Positions 7,752-15,876 of a stretch of 41,343 nucleotides of DNA are shown one piece after another. Position numbers and translations under genes: made by a program. Within the stretch, counting starts at the first letter, position 1. Each line of letters starts with the position of its first letter. This stretch comes from Deltaproteobacteria bacterium (GTDB lineage: Bacteria; Desulfobacterota; DSM-4660; Desulfatiglandales; Desulfatiglandaceae), in assembly GCA_029933075.1 (NCBI GenBank), contig JAOZOW010000011.1, positions 1-41,343 of the forward strand, written 5' to 3'. The notes under the pieces are model-generated. The model saw only the letters and a program-made list of their open reading frames with translations, was not told where the DNA came from and ran no database searches.

Positions 7752-7964
7752 TTAGACGCCTCAGGAGCCGCCATAACCGATCGTCACCTTTTCACCCTCC
7801 ACGATCACGGGCACCTTTCGGACTCCATTGGAAAGTTTGAGCATTTCCTCAAGCTTTTCCTTCTGCTCTTTCACATCCACATAGATAGCCCCGCTGTAAG
7901 CCAGCCTGGCTTGTCTCGTGTAGGGTCATCCAGACTTTCCATAAATAATCACTTTCTGGCCCAT
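7752..7964 (-). CDS. Glutaredoxin-like selenoprotein, UXX-star family, two Sec residues
   Basis: The frame starts with ATG at 7964 behind a strong ribosome-binding site (GAAAGGGGGCGG). Read with TGA as selenocysteine, it gives 70 residues: MGQKVIIYGKSG-U-PYTRQ near the N-terminus, VPVIVEG around residues 51-57, and GYGGS-U-G-V before TAA at 7752. This is the thioredoxin/glutaredoxin fold pattern (beta strand, active-site turn, cis-Pro VPVI) of the UXX-star group, named for Sec-x-x-stop at the C-terminus. Sec13 (7926-7928) replaces the first active-site Cys, with Thr at the second position; Sec68 is at 7761-7763. Each UGA is followed by a similar hairpin. Ordinary ORF calling misses the gene. 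It lies 47 bases after the TPR/SPOR gene on the same strand. Confidence 0.85.
7898..7912 (-). promoter_or_regulatory. SECIS-like hairpin for the first UGA
   Basis: In the mRNA a perfect 6-bp stem, AAGCCA/TGGCTT, carries loop GGC starting at base 23 from the T of the TGA at 7928. As I recall it, the E. coli fdhF element has its loop guanine at a comparable distance. It lies inside the coding region, as bacterial SECIS elements do. The geometry nearly matches the second hairpin at 7733-7749. Confidence 0.6.
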
Positions 7965-8011
7965 TTCCGCCCCCTTTCAGTCCCTGTGGAACACCCGATC
8001 CCACACCTCTG

Positions 8012-9610
8012 TCATCGTACCACTATTTTCGGGACAAAGCCCGCTCTTCTAAGCTTCTCGCTCTGTGCCAAGGCCTCTTTTCTTGTATGAAACGCCCCTA
8101 TCAGCAGCCTTTTCTGGCTCCCTCCCTTCCCGGGCACGGGCAGGCAATATGCGGTATACCCCTTTGACCAGAGCTCCTTTTCGAGTTTTTCAAGCGTTTC
8201 TCCCGATTCAGACAGACTCACCTGAACTGCATAGGGCAATTTGCTCACAATGACATGCCGGAACCTTCGCCTCTCCAATTCCAGGGCGGCATTGCGGGCC
8301 TCCTGAAGGGTGCAATAAGAACCGATAAATATCCGGTACCATTCCCCTTTGCCCGGAATCTTCGTATGGCATGTAAAGGCGGGATCCCCTTTCTCGCGGA
8401 GCCTCATAGCCACCCTGTTCGCCTTGTCCCTGTCCCTGTAAGAACTTACCTGGATAGTATAGGGCCGAGCCTCATTCCTTCCCGGTACGGCTTGGACTTC
8501 AGCACCTTTGGAAACGGAGCCTTTTGCACGCCCTTGCCTCCATGCTCTCCGGGCCTCATAGGCATACAATCTCTCCTCGTATTCCTTCAAGGATCCCCCG
8601 TCTCCCTGTTCTGTCAATAACGCTATCGCTTTTTTTTGTACGCTGAGGGCGCGCTCAAAGTCCCCTGCCTCCGCATAGGCCGCGGCTAACGTGTCCATAA
8701 AACTAACTTCAGGGCTCAGGGCCACCGCTTTTCGGGCATAGGCTACAGCCCTGACTCCGTCCCTGTAACGGCTGTCGGGGCACGCTGCAAGGAGCCACGC
8801 AATCCGGTTATATACCTCTCCGTAGTCGGGATCGAGTTCCAAGGCCTTCCTGTAGTCGGAAAGGGCACGGTCATACTCTCCTTTCCCGTACCATACCATC
8901 CCACGCCCAGCATACGCGTCCGCATACCGCGGCCTGACTTTAAGGGCTTCGCTGAAATCCGCAAGGGCGCGGTCGTAATGCCCCTTGCGATACAGAATGA
9001 ACCCCCGATTGTTATATGCACCTGCATCGCTGGGGTCGAGCTCCAAGGCCTTGCTGTAATCGGCAAGGGCGCGATCATAGTTCCCTTTATGGTGCCAAGC
9101 CGCTCCCCGGTTCCTATAAGCCTCTCCGAAGTCCGGCTTTGCCCTAATGGCACGGGTGTAGTCCGAAATGGCCCCGTCATACTCTCCCCGGCGGTGCAGG
9201 ATCAGGCCACGGCTGTTATAGGCCTCCGCGTGCCGGGGATTGATCTCCAGGGCCCTGGTGTAATCGGCAAGGGCACGGTCGTCCTCCCCCTTCTTCTCCC
9301 AGGCAACGGCTCTATTGTAATAGGCCTTCTCGAATTCCGGATCGATCTCCAGGGCCCGTTTGAAGTCCGCAATGGCATGATCGGGCTCCCCTTTGTGGTA
9401 CCACGCGATTCCCCTGTTGATGTAAGCCTCTGCGGAGCGCGGATCCTCTTCTATGGCCTCTGAGAAGGCGCTTATTGCTTCTTCAAACCGCCGGGAATTC
9501 AAGCAAGAAAGCCCTTTTTCGAACCATGTCAATGAAGAGGATGCAGAAAGTAAATCAGGAAGATAAATGGATAGAGCCAAGAAAAACAGGACACCCCATG
9601 CTCTTTTCAT
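8012..9610 (-). CDS. Secreted TPR-repeat protein with two C-terminal SPOR-like domains
   Basis: A signal peptide (MKRAWGVLFFLALSIYL...) is followed by eight or nine tetratricopeptide repeats over roughly residues 30-330, many with the AxAYxNRGxAWYxKGxYDRALADYxKALELDP pattern. Two SPOR-like modules follow, beginning PYTIQVSSYRDRDKA and YAVQVSLSESG. SPOR domains usually bind denuded peptidoglycan, so a periplasmic or envelope-associated scaffold is likely. The start is uncertain: ATG at 9610 gives a clean signal peptide and 532 residues, but ATG at 9664 overlaps the glnS stop (ATGA) and could couple translation. It follows glnS and precedes the selenoprotein gene. Confidence 0.8.
   Translation of the reverse strand: MKRAWGVLFFLALSIYLPDLLSASSSLTWFEKGLSCLNSRRFEEAISAFSEAIEEDPRSAEAYINRGIAWYHKGEPDHAIADFKRALEIDPEFEKAYYNRAVAWEKKGEDDRALADYTRALEINPRHAEAYNSRGLILHRRGEYDGAISDYTRAIRAKPDFGEAYRNRGAAWHHKGNYDRALADYSKALELDPSDAGAYNNRGFILYRKGHYDRALADFSEALKVRPRYADAYAGRGMVWYGKGEYDRALSDYRKALELDPDYGEVYNRIAWLLAACPDSRYRDGVRAVAYARKAVALSPEVSFMDTLAAAYAEAGDFERALSVQKKAIALLTEQGDGGSLKEYEERLYAYEARRAWRQGRAKGSVSKGAEVQAVPGRNEARPYTIQVSSYRDRDKANRVAMRLREKGDPAFTCHTKIPGKGEWYRIFIGSYCTLQEARNAALELERRRFRHVIVSKLPYAVQVSLSESGETLEKLEKELWSKGYTAYCLPVPGKGGSQKRLLIGAFHTRKEALAQSEKLRRAGFVPKIVVR
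8820..9490 (-). repeat. Imperfect tandem 102-bp units encoding TPRs
   Basis: Phrases equivalent to gaaggcgcggtcat and tcgagttccaaggcc recur about every 102 bases, matching 34-residue TPR units inside the preceding coding sequence. The similarity at DNA level suggests duplication of repeat units, which makes this stretch prone to length variation. Confidence 0.6.
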
Positions 9611-9660
9611 CCCCCGGGCGGCTTGCACCGCACCGGTTTCATATTGCATGACGCCCCGGT

Positions 9661-11367
9661 TCATACACCCTTTTTCTTCACGGTCTTCTGTATCCTGGCC
9701 CACTGGTCCCTAAGGGTAACAGTCCTGTTGAAAACCAACCTGTTTGCTGTAGAATGTTTGGAGTCGACACAGAAATATCCCAATCGTTCAAACTGGTACC
9801 GGCTCCCTGGCCCAGCTCCCTTGAGGCTCGGCTCTAAGAAGCATGAGGCCAGGATCTCCAGGGATTTTGGATTCAAATAGTCGATGAAATCCGTATCCCC
9901 CTTGTCTTCCTCCGGATTCGGCTTGATAAAAAGCCGATCATACAGTCGCACTTCCGCTCTGATGGCATGTGCGGCTGAGACCCAGTGAAGCGTCGCCTTT
10001 ACTTTCCGGCCGTCCGGGGCGTCTCCCCCCCTCGTGCTCGGATCATAGGTGCAGCGAAGTTCGGTCACCTCCCCGGTCTTCCCATCCTTAACAACATCCA
10101 CGCATCTAACAAAATAAGCGTACCGCAGCCGGACCTCGCGTCCGGGAGACAGGCGGAAAAATTTTTTAGGCGGATCCTCCATAAAATCATCCCGCTCAAT
10201 ATAAAGCACCTTCGAAAAGGGCAGATTCCTTGTCCCCATCCCGGCGTCCTCAGGGTTGTTGATTGCCTCTAACTCCTCCACTCGGTCCTCCGGATAATTG
10301 TCGATAACCACACGAAGCGGACGAAGCACCCCCATCACCCTGGGGGCACGTTTGTTCAGGTCTTCCCTTACACAGTGCTCCAAAAGGGCGATATCCACCA
10401 TGCTTTCCTTCTTGGCTACACCGATACGTTCGCAAAAATTCCTGATGGAGTCAGGAGTGTACCCGCGTCTACGCAACCCGGAGATGGTAGGCATACGGGG
10501 ATCGTCCCACCCCTCCACATGACCTTCTTCCACCAGGCGCATGAGCTTTCTCTTGCTCATCACCGTATAGGTGAGATTGAGACGCGCAAACTCGATCTGC
10601 TGTGGGTGGTGAATATTTAACTGTTCGATGAACCAATCGTAAAGGGGACGGTGGTCTTCGAACTCCAAGGTACAGATGGAGTGCGTGATGCCCTCAATTG
10701 AATCGGACTGGCCGTGTGCGAAATCATACATGGGGTATATGCACCACTTATCACCGGTCCGGTGATGGGATGCATGCAAAACGCGGTACATGACAGGATC
10801 ACGCATATTGAGATTCGGCGAGGTCATGTCGATCTTGGCCCGGAGAACGCAGGCCCCATCCTCAAACTCCCCCGCCCTCATCCGCTCGAACAGATCCAGG
10901 TTCTCCTCTACTGATCTGTTACGATAGGGACTTTCCCTGCCAGGCTCGGTAAGGGTGCCCCTGAACTCTCTGATCTCTTCAGCGCTCAGGCTGTCCACAT
11001 AGGCCTTTCCGGCTTTGATGAGCTGGACTGCGTATTCATACAGTTGATCGAAATAGTCCGATGCGTAATACTCCCGATCCTCCCAGTCGAAACCGAGCCA
11101 CCTCACGTCTTCCTTAATCGAAGCCACATACTCTTCCTCTTCCTTGGTGGGATTGGTGTCGTCAAATCTCAAATTGCACACCCCCCCATATTCTGCAGCA
11201 AGACCAAAATTGAGACAGATGGATTTGGCATGTCCAATGTGCAAATATCCGTTGGGCTCAGGCGGGAAACGGGTATGCACACGCCCCCCATATTTGTTGG
11301 TTTTCAGATCCTCCTCTATGATATTACGAATAAAATTGGGTGGCGGTGTGAATTCTGTCCTTTTCAT
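9661..11367 (-). CDS. glnS: Glutaminyl-tRNA synthetase
   Basis: A 568-residue class I aminoacyl-tRNA synthetase. The HIGH motif is in [14 protein letters not shown] (residues 36-49), the KMSKS-type loop is VMSKRKL, and RFDDTNP and [12 protein letters not shown] are typical of GlnRS. It charges tRNA-Gln with glutamine. Length and domain order are normal, including the C-terminal anticodon-binding beta-barrels. Its stop overlaps a possible start of the TPR/SPOR gene. The presence of GlnRS suggests direct glutaminylation, at least in part. Confidence 0.96.
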   Translation of the reverse strand: MKRTEFTPPPNFIRNIIEEDLKTNKYGGRVHTRFPPEPNGYLHIGHAKSICLNFGLAAEYGGVCNLRFDDTNPTKEEEEYVASIKEDVRWLGFDWEDREYYASDYFDQLYEYAVQLIKAGKAYVDSLSAEEIREFRGTLTEPGRESPYRNRSVEENLDLFERMRAGEFEDGACVLRAKIDMTSPNLNMRDPVMYRVLHASHHRTGDKWCIYPMYDFAHGQSDSIEGITHSICTLEFEDHRPLYDWFIEQLNIHHPQQIEFARLNLTYTVMSKRKLMRLVEEGHVEGWDDPRMPTISGLRRRGYTPDSIRNFCERIGVAKKESMVDIALLEHCVREDLNKRAPRVMGVLRPLRVVIDNYPEDRVEELEAINNPEDAGMGTRNLPFSKVLYIERDDFMEDPPKKFFRLSPGREVRLRYAYFVRCVDVVKDGKTGEVTELRCTYDPSTRGGDAPDGRKVKATLHWVSAAHAIRAEVRLYDRLFIKPNPEEDKGDTDFIDYLNPKSLEILASCFLEPSLKGAGPGSRYQFERLGYFCVDSKHSTANRLVFNRTVTLRDQWARIQKTVKKKGV

Positions 11368-11988
11368 GATTGCATCTCCATTGTATTTTCTGCCCTAATC
11401 CTACCGGCCTTTGTCAGCACACCCCCAACTTCCTCAGAGCTGAACTATCCCTGACTCTAATTTTATTTTAGCACCATATGCGTCCAAAATCGATTTCAAT
11501 TTCAGTGGGCTAAACTGGAAGGCAAGGCGCACACTGCATCCCTTCCTCCCCCAACTTCTATAATAATATGGTATCCGGTTTTTGTGTGCTTTGATAGTTA
11601 ATCTGTTATCCCCATCAAAGGGCATAAAGTCTTTTCTGAGTGACTGTCGGGAGGGCGCTGTATTTTCGCGACTTATCAGTGGGGGAAGTCGCAGGAAAAT
11701 ACCAGGCCGGGAGATCCGGAATCGAAGAAAAGACTTTATGCCCTTCTTAAAGCCATCTCCACACACAAAGTACCCTTCAGTCGGATGAACCTTTTTCTTT
11801 TAGCATGGGAAGGAAAAAAGGGGGAAGCTATTTTGGGCACCCATGAGAAAAGATTATGCCAAGCCATCGTGAGCGCCCCGGTCAAAGAAAGGGGGAGCGA
11901 CTAATGTTCCCACAGAATTTCCCGATATAAAGGATAAGGAAAGAGCATTCTACCCGGCGGGCAATACCTATTCACCGGTCACGGGAAA
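11368..11988. other. Gene-poor intergenic stretch with repeats
   Basis: No convincing gene is present. It holds a partial family-B repeat at 11481-11497, the palindromic element at 11619-11744, and about 240 bases up to 11988 where I recognise nothing. A 110-residue minus-strand frame (11434-11766) is made entirely of these repeats. Confidence 0.6.
11619..11744. repeat. 126-bp palindromic (MITE- or REP-like) element
   Basis: Perfect 19-base terminal arms, AGGGCATAAAGTCTTTTCT at 11619-11637 and its complement at 11726-11744, enclose an inner paired stem. The inner stem consists of TATTTTC GCGACTT at 11661-11674 and AAGTCGC ag GAAAATA at 11686-11701. The whole segment can fold into one long hairpin with internal mismatches. 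It has no open frame of its own. No second copy was seen in this window. Confidence 0.6.
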
Positions 11989-12246
11989 ATGGAACATCTT
12001 GATATCATACCACCCAGGAGCCTGGACATCCCCGGTGAAATCCCGGAACGAGATCTGATTCTTATGTTTCCACACACCTACCTCGCTTACCGGGAAATCA
12101 TCGGGTGCTGTCATGACCCCCACCATCCCCTCTACCCCTATTACGGCGGCAGGGGAGTCAGGATTGAGGATCGGTGGTTAGAATCCTTTACTGCCTTTCT
12201 GGAGCAGGTGGGGCCTGCTCCAACCGACCTCCAGGGCCGTCACTAA
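11989..12246 (+). CDS. Small GGRG-motif hypothetical protein, possible truncated phage-type protein
   Basis: An 85-residue frame containing YREIIGCCHDPHHPLYPYYGGRGVRIEDRW and then ESFTAFLEQVGPAP. The Cys...Asn/Asp-Pro...Tyr...GGRG...RW spacing resembles small proteins related to HNH/AP2-type phage or homing endonucleases, but no complete nuclease motif is present. The last 59 bases overlap the 3' end of the fabH gene on the other strand. No good ribosome-binding site is visible before the ATG. It could be a real small gene or a domain relic. Confidence 0.45.
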   Translation: MEHLDIIPPRSLDIPGEIPERDLILMFPHTYLAYREIIGCCHDPHHPLYPYYGGRGVRIEDRWLESFTAFLEQVGPAPTDLQGRH

Positions 12247-13234
12247 TGGACCACTTCAGCATTGCCGCGCCCCAAGTCAGCCCCGCCCCAAAGCTGACAA
12301 GCAGCACGTGAGCACCCTTTGTAAGAAGGCCATCCCGGTTGGCTTCATCCAGGGCGATGGGTATTGTGGCCGAAGAGGTATTTCCATACTTGTGGATGTT
12401 CGTGTAAACCCTCTCCATGGGAATACGGAGATTATTTGCCAGGCTCTTGATGATCCTGATATTGGCCTGATGGGGGATCACAAGGTCGATATCGTGGCTG
12501 CAAAGCGAGTTATGCTCCAATGCCTCCCTGGAAATTTCAGCCATACATCCGATGGCGCGCTTGAAAAGCCTGTTCCCATCCATTTTCAAATGAAAAGGTC
12601 TTTTGTTAACGTCCTGGAGAATTTCGGGAACATACGAGTTTCCATCCAAAGAATAGAGGAGCTCCCAAAATGTGCCGTCTGATTTCAGGTGAGTTGATAG
12701 AATTCCATGATGTTCTTCGGTGGAATCCACCACCACTGCGCCCGCCCCGTCTGCCAGCAGCACACAGGTACCGCGGTCTTGCCAGTTTATGATACTCGAT
12801 AGGCGCTCCACGCCAACTACCAGGGCGGTCTTGCACATCCCTGCCCGTATGGCATTGTTTACCATGGTAAGGGCGTAAAGAAAGCCCGAACACCCGGCAG
12901 ACAGATCGAATGCAGCGGCATTTTCAGCGTTCAAGGCCTTCTGGATCATGCACGCAGCGGAAGGGAATTGACGATCCGGGGTCACCGTCCCCACTACAAT
13001 CATATCAAGGCTCGATGGGGAAATCCCCGCCATCTTCATTGCATTTACAGAGGCCCTGGTAGCAAGATCAGTGGTGCTCTCATCTCTTCCGTTGGACGAG
13101 ATCCGCCGTTCCCTGATACCGGTGCGCCGCACTATCCACTCATCGCTGGTGTTAACTATGCTCTCCAGATCCTTATTGGACAAAATCCTTTCAGGTATGG
13201 ACGAGCCCGTGCCGATTATGTGTGCTCGTTGCAT
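12188..13234 (-). CDS. fabH: 3-oxoacyl-ACP synthase III (FabH-type)
   Basis: A 348-residue FabH-type ketosynthase. The catalytic triad is visible as Cys115 in DLSAGCSGFLYA, His255 in VIPHQANIRI and Asn285 in HKYGNTSSA. The TSDEWIVRRTGIRERR segment near the N-terminus is typical. It condenses acyl-CoA with malonyl-ACP to begin fatty-acid synthesis. ATG at 13234 was chosen because homologues start here (MQRAHIIGTGS) and AGAGG lies upstream; a GTG at 13261 would add nine residues. The C-terminus runs about 15 residues past the usual end. It stands alone, without other fab genes nearby, so a specialised role cannot be excluded. Confidence 0.9.
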   Translation of the reverse strand: MQRAHIIGTGSSIPERILSNKDLESIVNTSDEWIVRRTGIRERRISSNGRDESTTDLATRASVNAMKMAGISPSSLDMIVVGTVTPDRQFPSAACMIQKALNAENAAAFDLSAGCSGFLYALTMVNNAIRAGMCKTALVVGVERLSSIINWQDRGTCVLLADGAGAVVVDSTEEHHGILSTHLKSDGTFWELLYSLDGNSYVPEILQDVNKRPFHLKMDGNRLFKRAIGCMAEISREALEHNSLCSHDIDLVIPHQANIRIIKSLANNLRIPMERVYTNIHKYGNTSSATIPIALDEANRDGLLTKGAHVLLVSFGAGLTWGAAMLKWSISDGPGGRLEQAPPAPERQ

Positions 13235-13351
13235 TGCCACTTTAACCTCTATTCCTTGCACTGGAATCTGGATTTCTATATGCCCGCCAGAGGAAACATA
13301 TTTCTTACGGCTGTCAGCCTGCCCCTAACCCGGGCGAGCCGGAAGAACCAC

Positions 13352-13380
13352 TTGACAGGAGGGGAAGGCATAACCATATT
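13352..13380 (+). promoter_or_regulatory. Possible promoter upstream of the octaheme cytochrome
   Basis: TTGACA at 13352-13357, a 17-base spacer and CATATT at 13375-13380 form a sigma-70-like pattern on the plus strand. It lies about 330 bases before the cytochrome start, so the long leader makes this uncertain. The rest of the 13235-13706 gap is AT-rich toward its end and contains no gene I can support. Confidence 0.25.
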
Positions 13381-13706
13381 TTCCGGCAGCGTGTGTCCCG
13401 TCCCGGGTCCCCGGTCCCGTCTTTTTTGTGAGTGGAAAAAGAGCTGTCAAAAAGCGGGGCTTGGCTTGATCAAGCAATCTGTCGGAAAGGCGGTATATCA
13501 AAATAACATAATATTCATATCAGACATCCATAGACATGTCAATCCAGGCCAAAAAAATCCGATCATTTCCCTCGGTTTTCTCGATACACGGTTCTGCATA
13601 CACAATTATATGGATAGACACTCGGTGAGCTTTTTCATAAGATTCGTAGCGAAGATTTTCATACCAATGTGACCACAGAATATATATGGAAAGGATAGTA
13701 TACGGG

Positions 13707-14981
13707 ATGATCAATAAAAGCGTGATAGCTGGAGCGCTCGCCTTGTGTACCGGTATTTTCGTGGCTGGCTTGGCAATGGCGAATGAGGATGTCTGCATAA
13801 TCTGCCACGAAAAAGCGACTCCGGGACATGTGGCTGACTGGAAGGCAAGCAAGCACTTCCAAGAAGGGATTGCATGTTCGGATTGCCACGGGGAAAATCA
13901 CAAAGGTCCGAATGATTCCCATCTCGCCCGTCTGCCGGATGAGCACACTTGTGGGGAATGCCATGAGAGCCAATTCAACCAGTTCCTTAAAGGCAAGCAC
14001 AACCTCGGATGGACCTCATTGAATGCCTTGCCTGTTACCCATCTGGAACCGGACGAATTGATGGAAGGCGGGAGGGGCTGCGGCGGATGCCACAATATGG
14101 GGGTAAAAAGCGAGGCTCAGATAAGGGAGTTGCGAAAAAAGGGATACCGCTACCAGAACAACTCATGCGATGAATGTCATACAAGGCACACCTTTTCCAA
14201 AAAGGAAGCCCTCGATCCAAGGGCCTGCCAGCAGTGCCATATGGGTTATGACCACCCCCAATGGGAAATGTGGAGCAGTTCAAAGCACGGATCCCGCTGG
14301 TTTGCGAGAAATGATGGAAGGCTCCCCGAATCGGCTTCCGCACCGAAATGCCAGGACTGCCATCTGGCCAACGGGAATCATGAAAACAGAACCGCATGGG
14401 GTTTTTTAGGGGTAAGGCTTCCCCTTCCCAAGGATCCTCAATGGGCCGCAGACAGGGTCACCATCCTGAAAGCGCTTGGAATATTGAATCCTGAAACAGG
14501 CAAACCCACAGAACGGCTGGAGATGGTGAGAAGGGTGGATCTCGCACGCCTCACACAGGGATCGTGGGAAAAAGAAAGAAAAAAGTCAATCGCCACCTGT
14601 AAGAAATGCCACTCGGGACATTACGCCCGAACACAGCTCGAGATGGCTGATTCCATGATGAGGAAGGCGGATCGACTCCTGGCAGAAGCCATCAACATCG
14701 TGGCGAGCCTTTATCGGGATGGAATTCTCAAAAAGCCTGATAATTATCCCTTCGCCTACCCTGACTTTTTCTACTTTATGAGGACGGGGGGAGGAAATCT
14801 AAAACAAGCATCACACTTAGAGCAAATCCTTTTCGAGATGTATATGAAGCACCGGATGAGAACTTATCAAGCCTTTTTTCATCTGAACCCCGACTATGCA
14901 TACTGGTACGGATGGGCTATGATGACAAAAGATCTGGCGGAGATTAGGGAACTGGCCCATATGATGCGGAGTATTAAGTAA
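13707..14981 (+). CDS. Octaheme c-type cytochrome, hydroxylamine-oxidoreductase-like
   Basis: A secreted protein with a signal peptide (MINKSVIAGALALCTGIFV...) and eight CxxCH heme-binding motifs: CIICH, CSDCH, CGECH, CGGCH, CDECH, CQQCH, CQDCH and CKKCH. The heme spacing, SSSKHGSRW and the helical C-terminus (HLEQILFEMYMKHRMRTYQAF, then AYWYGWAMM) fit the octaheme HAO-like group. Anaerobic members reduce nitrite or hydroxylamine rather than oxidise it. At 424 residues it is shorter than classical HAO. ATG at 13707 is preferred because it gives a clean signal peptide; ATG at 13686 is in frame. It is paired with a small membrane protein downstream. Confidence 0.82.
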   Translation: MINKSVIAGALALCTGIFVAGLAMANEDVCIICHEKATPGHVADWKASKHFQEGIACSDCHGENHKGPNDSHLARLPDEHTCGECHESQFNQFLKGKHNLGWTSLNALPVTHLEPDELMEGGRGCGGCHNMGVKSEAQIRELRKKGYRYQNNSCDECHTRHTFSKKEALDPRACQQCHMGYDHPQWEMWSSSKHGSRWFARNDGRLPESASAPKCQDCHLANGNHENRTAWGFLGVRLPLPKDPQWAADRVTILKALGILNPETGKPTERLEMVRRVDLARLTQGSWEKERKKSIATCKKCHSGHYARTQLEMADSMMRKADRLLAEAINIVASLYRDGILKKPDNYPFAYPDFFYFMRTGGGNLKQASHLEQILFEMYMKHRMRTYQAFFHLNPDYAYWYGWAMMTKDLAEIRELAHMMRSIK

Positions 14982-15094
14982 TGAGAGCCCTGAACCATGT
15001 GTTGACAAGGGAGGATACATCGCTTAAATTTTCCTTCAATAGCAGGGAAACATATCCGGGCGCATTCACTCAAAAACAGCCATGAGGTTCGCTT

Positions 15095-15391
15095 ATGCAT
15101 TTCGTAAAGAAGGCAATTATCTGGGTGGTTATCGGGGGGATATTTTATGCTCTCCTAGGTTTTCACTACATCTATTTCGGAGGGACCACGATCAAAGTCC
15201 TCAAGAAAACGAAATTCACTCTTGAAGATACCTTTAACGACCTATCATCAAAGATAATGACCAACAAGAAAATTCTTGCCATTGATGCACTCCGTGAGGC
15301 GGGAGTGGCTGATCTTCTTGTTGACATGGGAAGGATGAGCGAAGAGGAAAAGGACAAACTCTTGGCTGAGTACGAAGAAGAGAGCTACTAA
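15095..15391 (+). CDS. Small single-pass membrane protein next to the cytochrome
   Basis: This 98-residue protein has one hydrophobic N-terminal segment (AIIWVVIGGIFYALLGF, residues 8-24), then a soluble, charged tail ending in EEEKDKLLAEYEEESY. I do not recognise a family. It lies 113 bases after the octaheme cytochrome on the same strand, so it could be a membrane anchor or assembly partner. Its stop overlaps the convergent siroheme decarboxylase gene by 4 bases. Confidence 0.6.
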   Translation: MHFVKKAIIWVVIGGIFYALLGFHYIYFGGTTIKVLKKTKFTLEDTFNDLSSKIMTNKKILAIDALREAGVADLLVDMGRMSEEEKDKLLAEYEEESY

Positions 15392-15834
15392 ACCTCAAAG
15401 TCCACCTTTATCTTGAACATCTTTTCGGCAGGCAGATTAAGAATATCACTCACGCCGGTCTCCCGTGCGATCTCTTCCAAGGCGTTTTCAATGACGCCCA
15501 TATCCCTGGCAATAAAGGTAAACCAGACATTGTAGTCGTGGTTCCGGAGATAGTTGTGGGTCACCCCCGGATGCCGATTCACCGCTTTTACAAATTGATA
15601 TATCTTATCCTCCGGCACCCTTGCAGCACAGAGCGTGCTCGTAAAATTCAAACGGCTGGAATGAAAATTACCCCCTATCCGACGAATAACCCCCTCCTCC
15701 TTGAGCCTCTTTATCCTGTCAATGACCTCCTGTTCTGACAGCCCGAGCCGCTTGCCCAGCTCAAGGTAAGGACGCGGGGCAATAGGGAATTCAGACTGTA
15801 TCTCGTTCAGTAGATCTCTGTCTGTTTGGTCCAT
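15388..15834 (-). CDS. Siroheme decarboxylase subunit (AhbA/AhbB family)
   Basis: A 148-residue AsnC/Lrp-like protein. The winged-helix part (LGLSEQEVIDRIKRLKEEGV) is followed by IRRIGGNFHSSRLNF and VTHNYLRNHDYNVWFTF, signatures of the siroheme decarboxylases AhbA/AhbB and NirDLGH, not of true amino-acid regulators. The enzyme removes two acetate carboxyls from siroheme. The family normally works as an AhbA-AhbB pair, and only one member is in the window. HNYLR suggests the AhbA-like branch, but I am not certain. It closes the ahbC-hemB-ahbD cluster, 42 bases after ahbD. Confidence 0.85.
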   Translation of the reverse strand: MDQTDRDLLNEIQSEFPIAPRPYLELGKRLGLSEQEVIDRIKRLKEEGVIRRIGGNFHSSRLNFTSTLCAARVPEDKIYQFVKAVNRHPGVTHNYLRNHDYNVWFTFIARDMGVIENALEEIARETGVSDILNLPAEKMFKIKVDFEV

Positions 15835-15876
15835 GACGCCGGTTCCATTATCAACGGGGCCGGGATGTTCTTTACC

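Noticed and set aside
7459-7752. 97-codon minus-strand frame starting on the selenoprotein stop
   Set aside because: Its second half is family-B repeat sequence and the first half resembles no known protein; the ATG overlaps the SECIS-like region.
7761-7928. Treating the two UGA codons as sequencing errors or a decayed glutaredoxin pseudogene
   Set aside because: Both fall exactly at expected redox positions of a known selenoprotein family, the flanking frame is intact, and each has a suitably placed hairpin.
8978-9463. 161-codon plus-strand frame with repetitive content
   Set aside because: Antisense shadow of the TPR repeats; periodic composition creates long open frames on both strands.
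11434-11766. 110-codon minus-strand frame
   Set aside because: It consists of the palindromic element and a family-B repeat fragment; no ribosome-binding site or family.
12968-13672. 234-codon plus-strand frame over the fabH start region
   Set aside because: It is antisense to fabH for its first part and runs into AT-rich non-coding DNA; no domain recognised.
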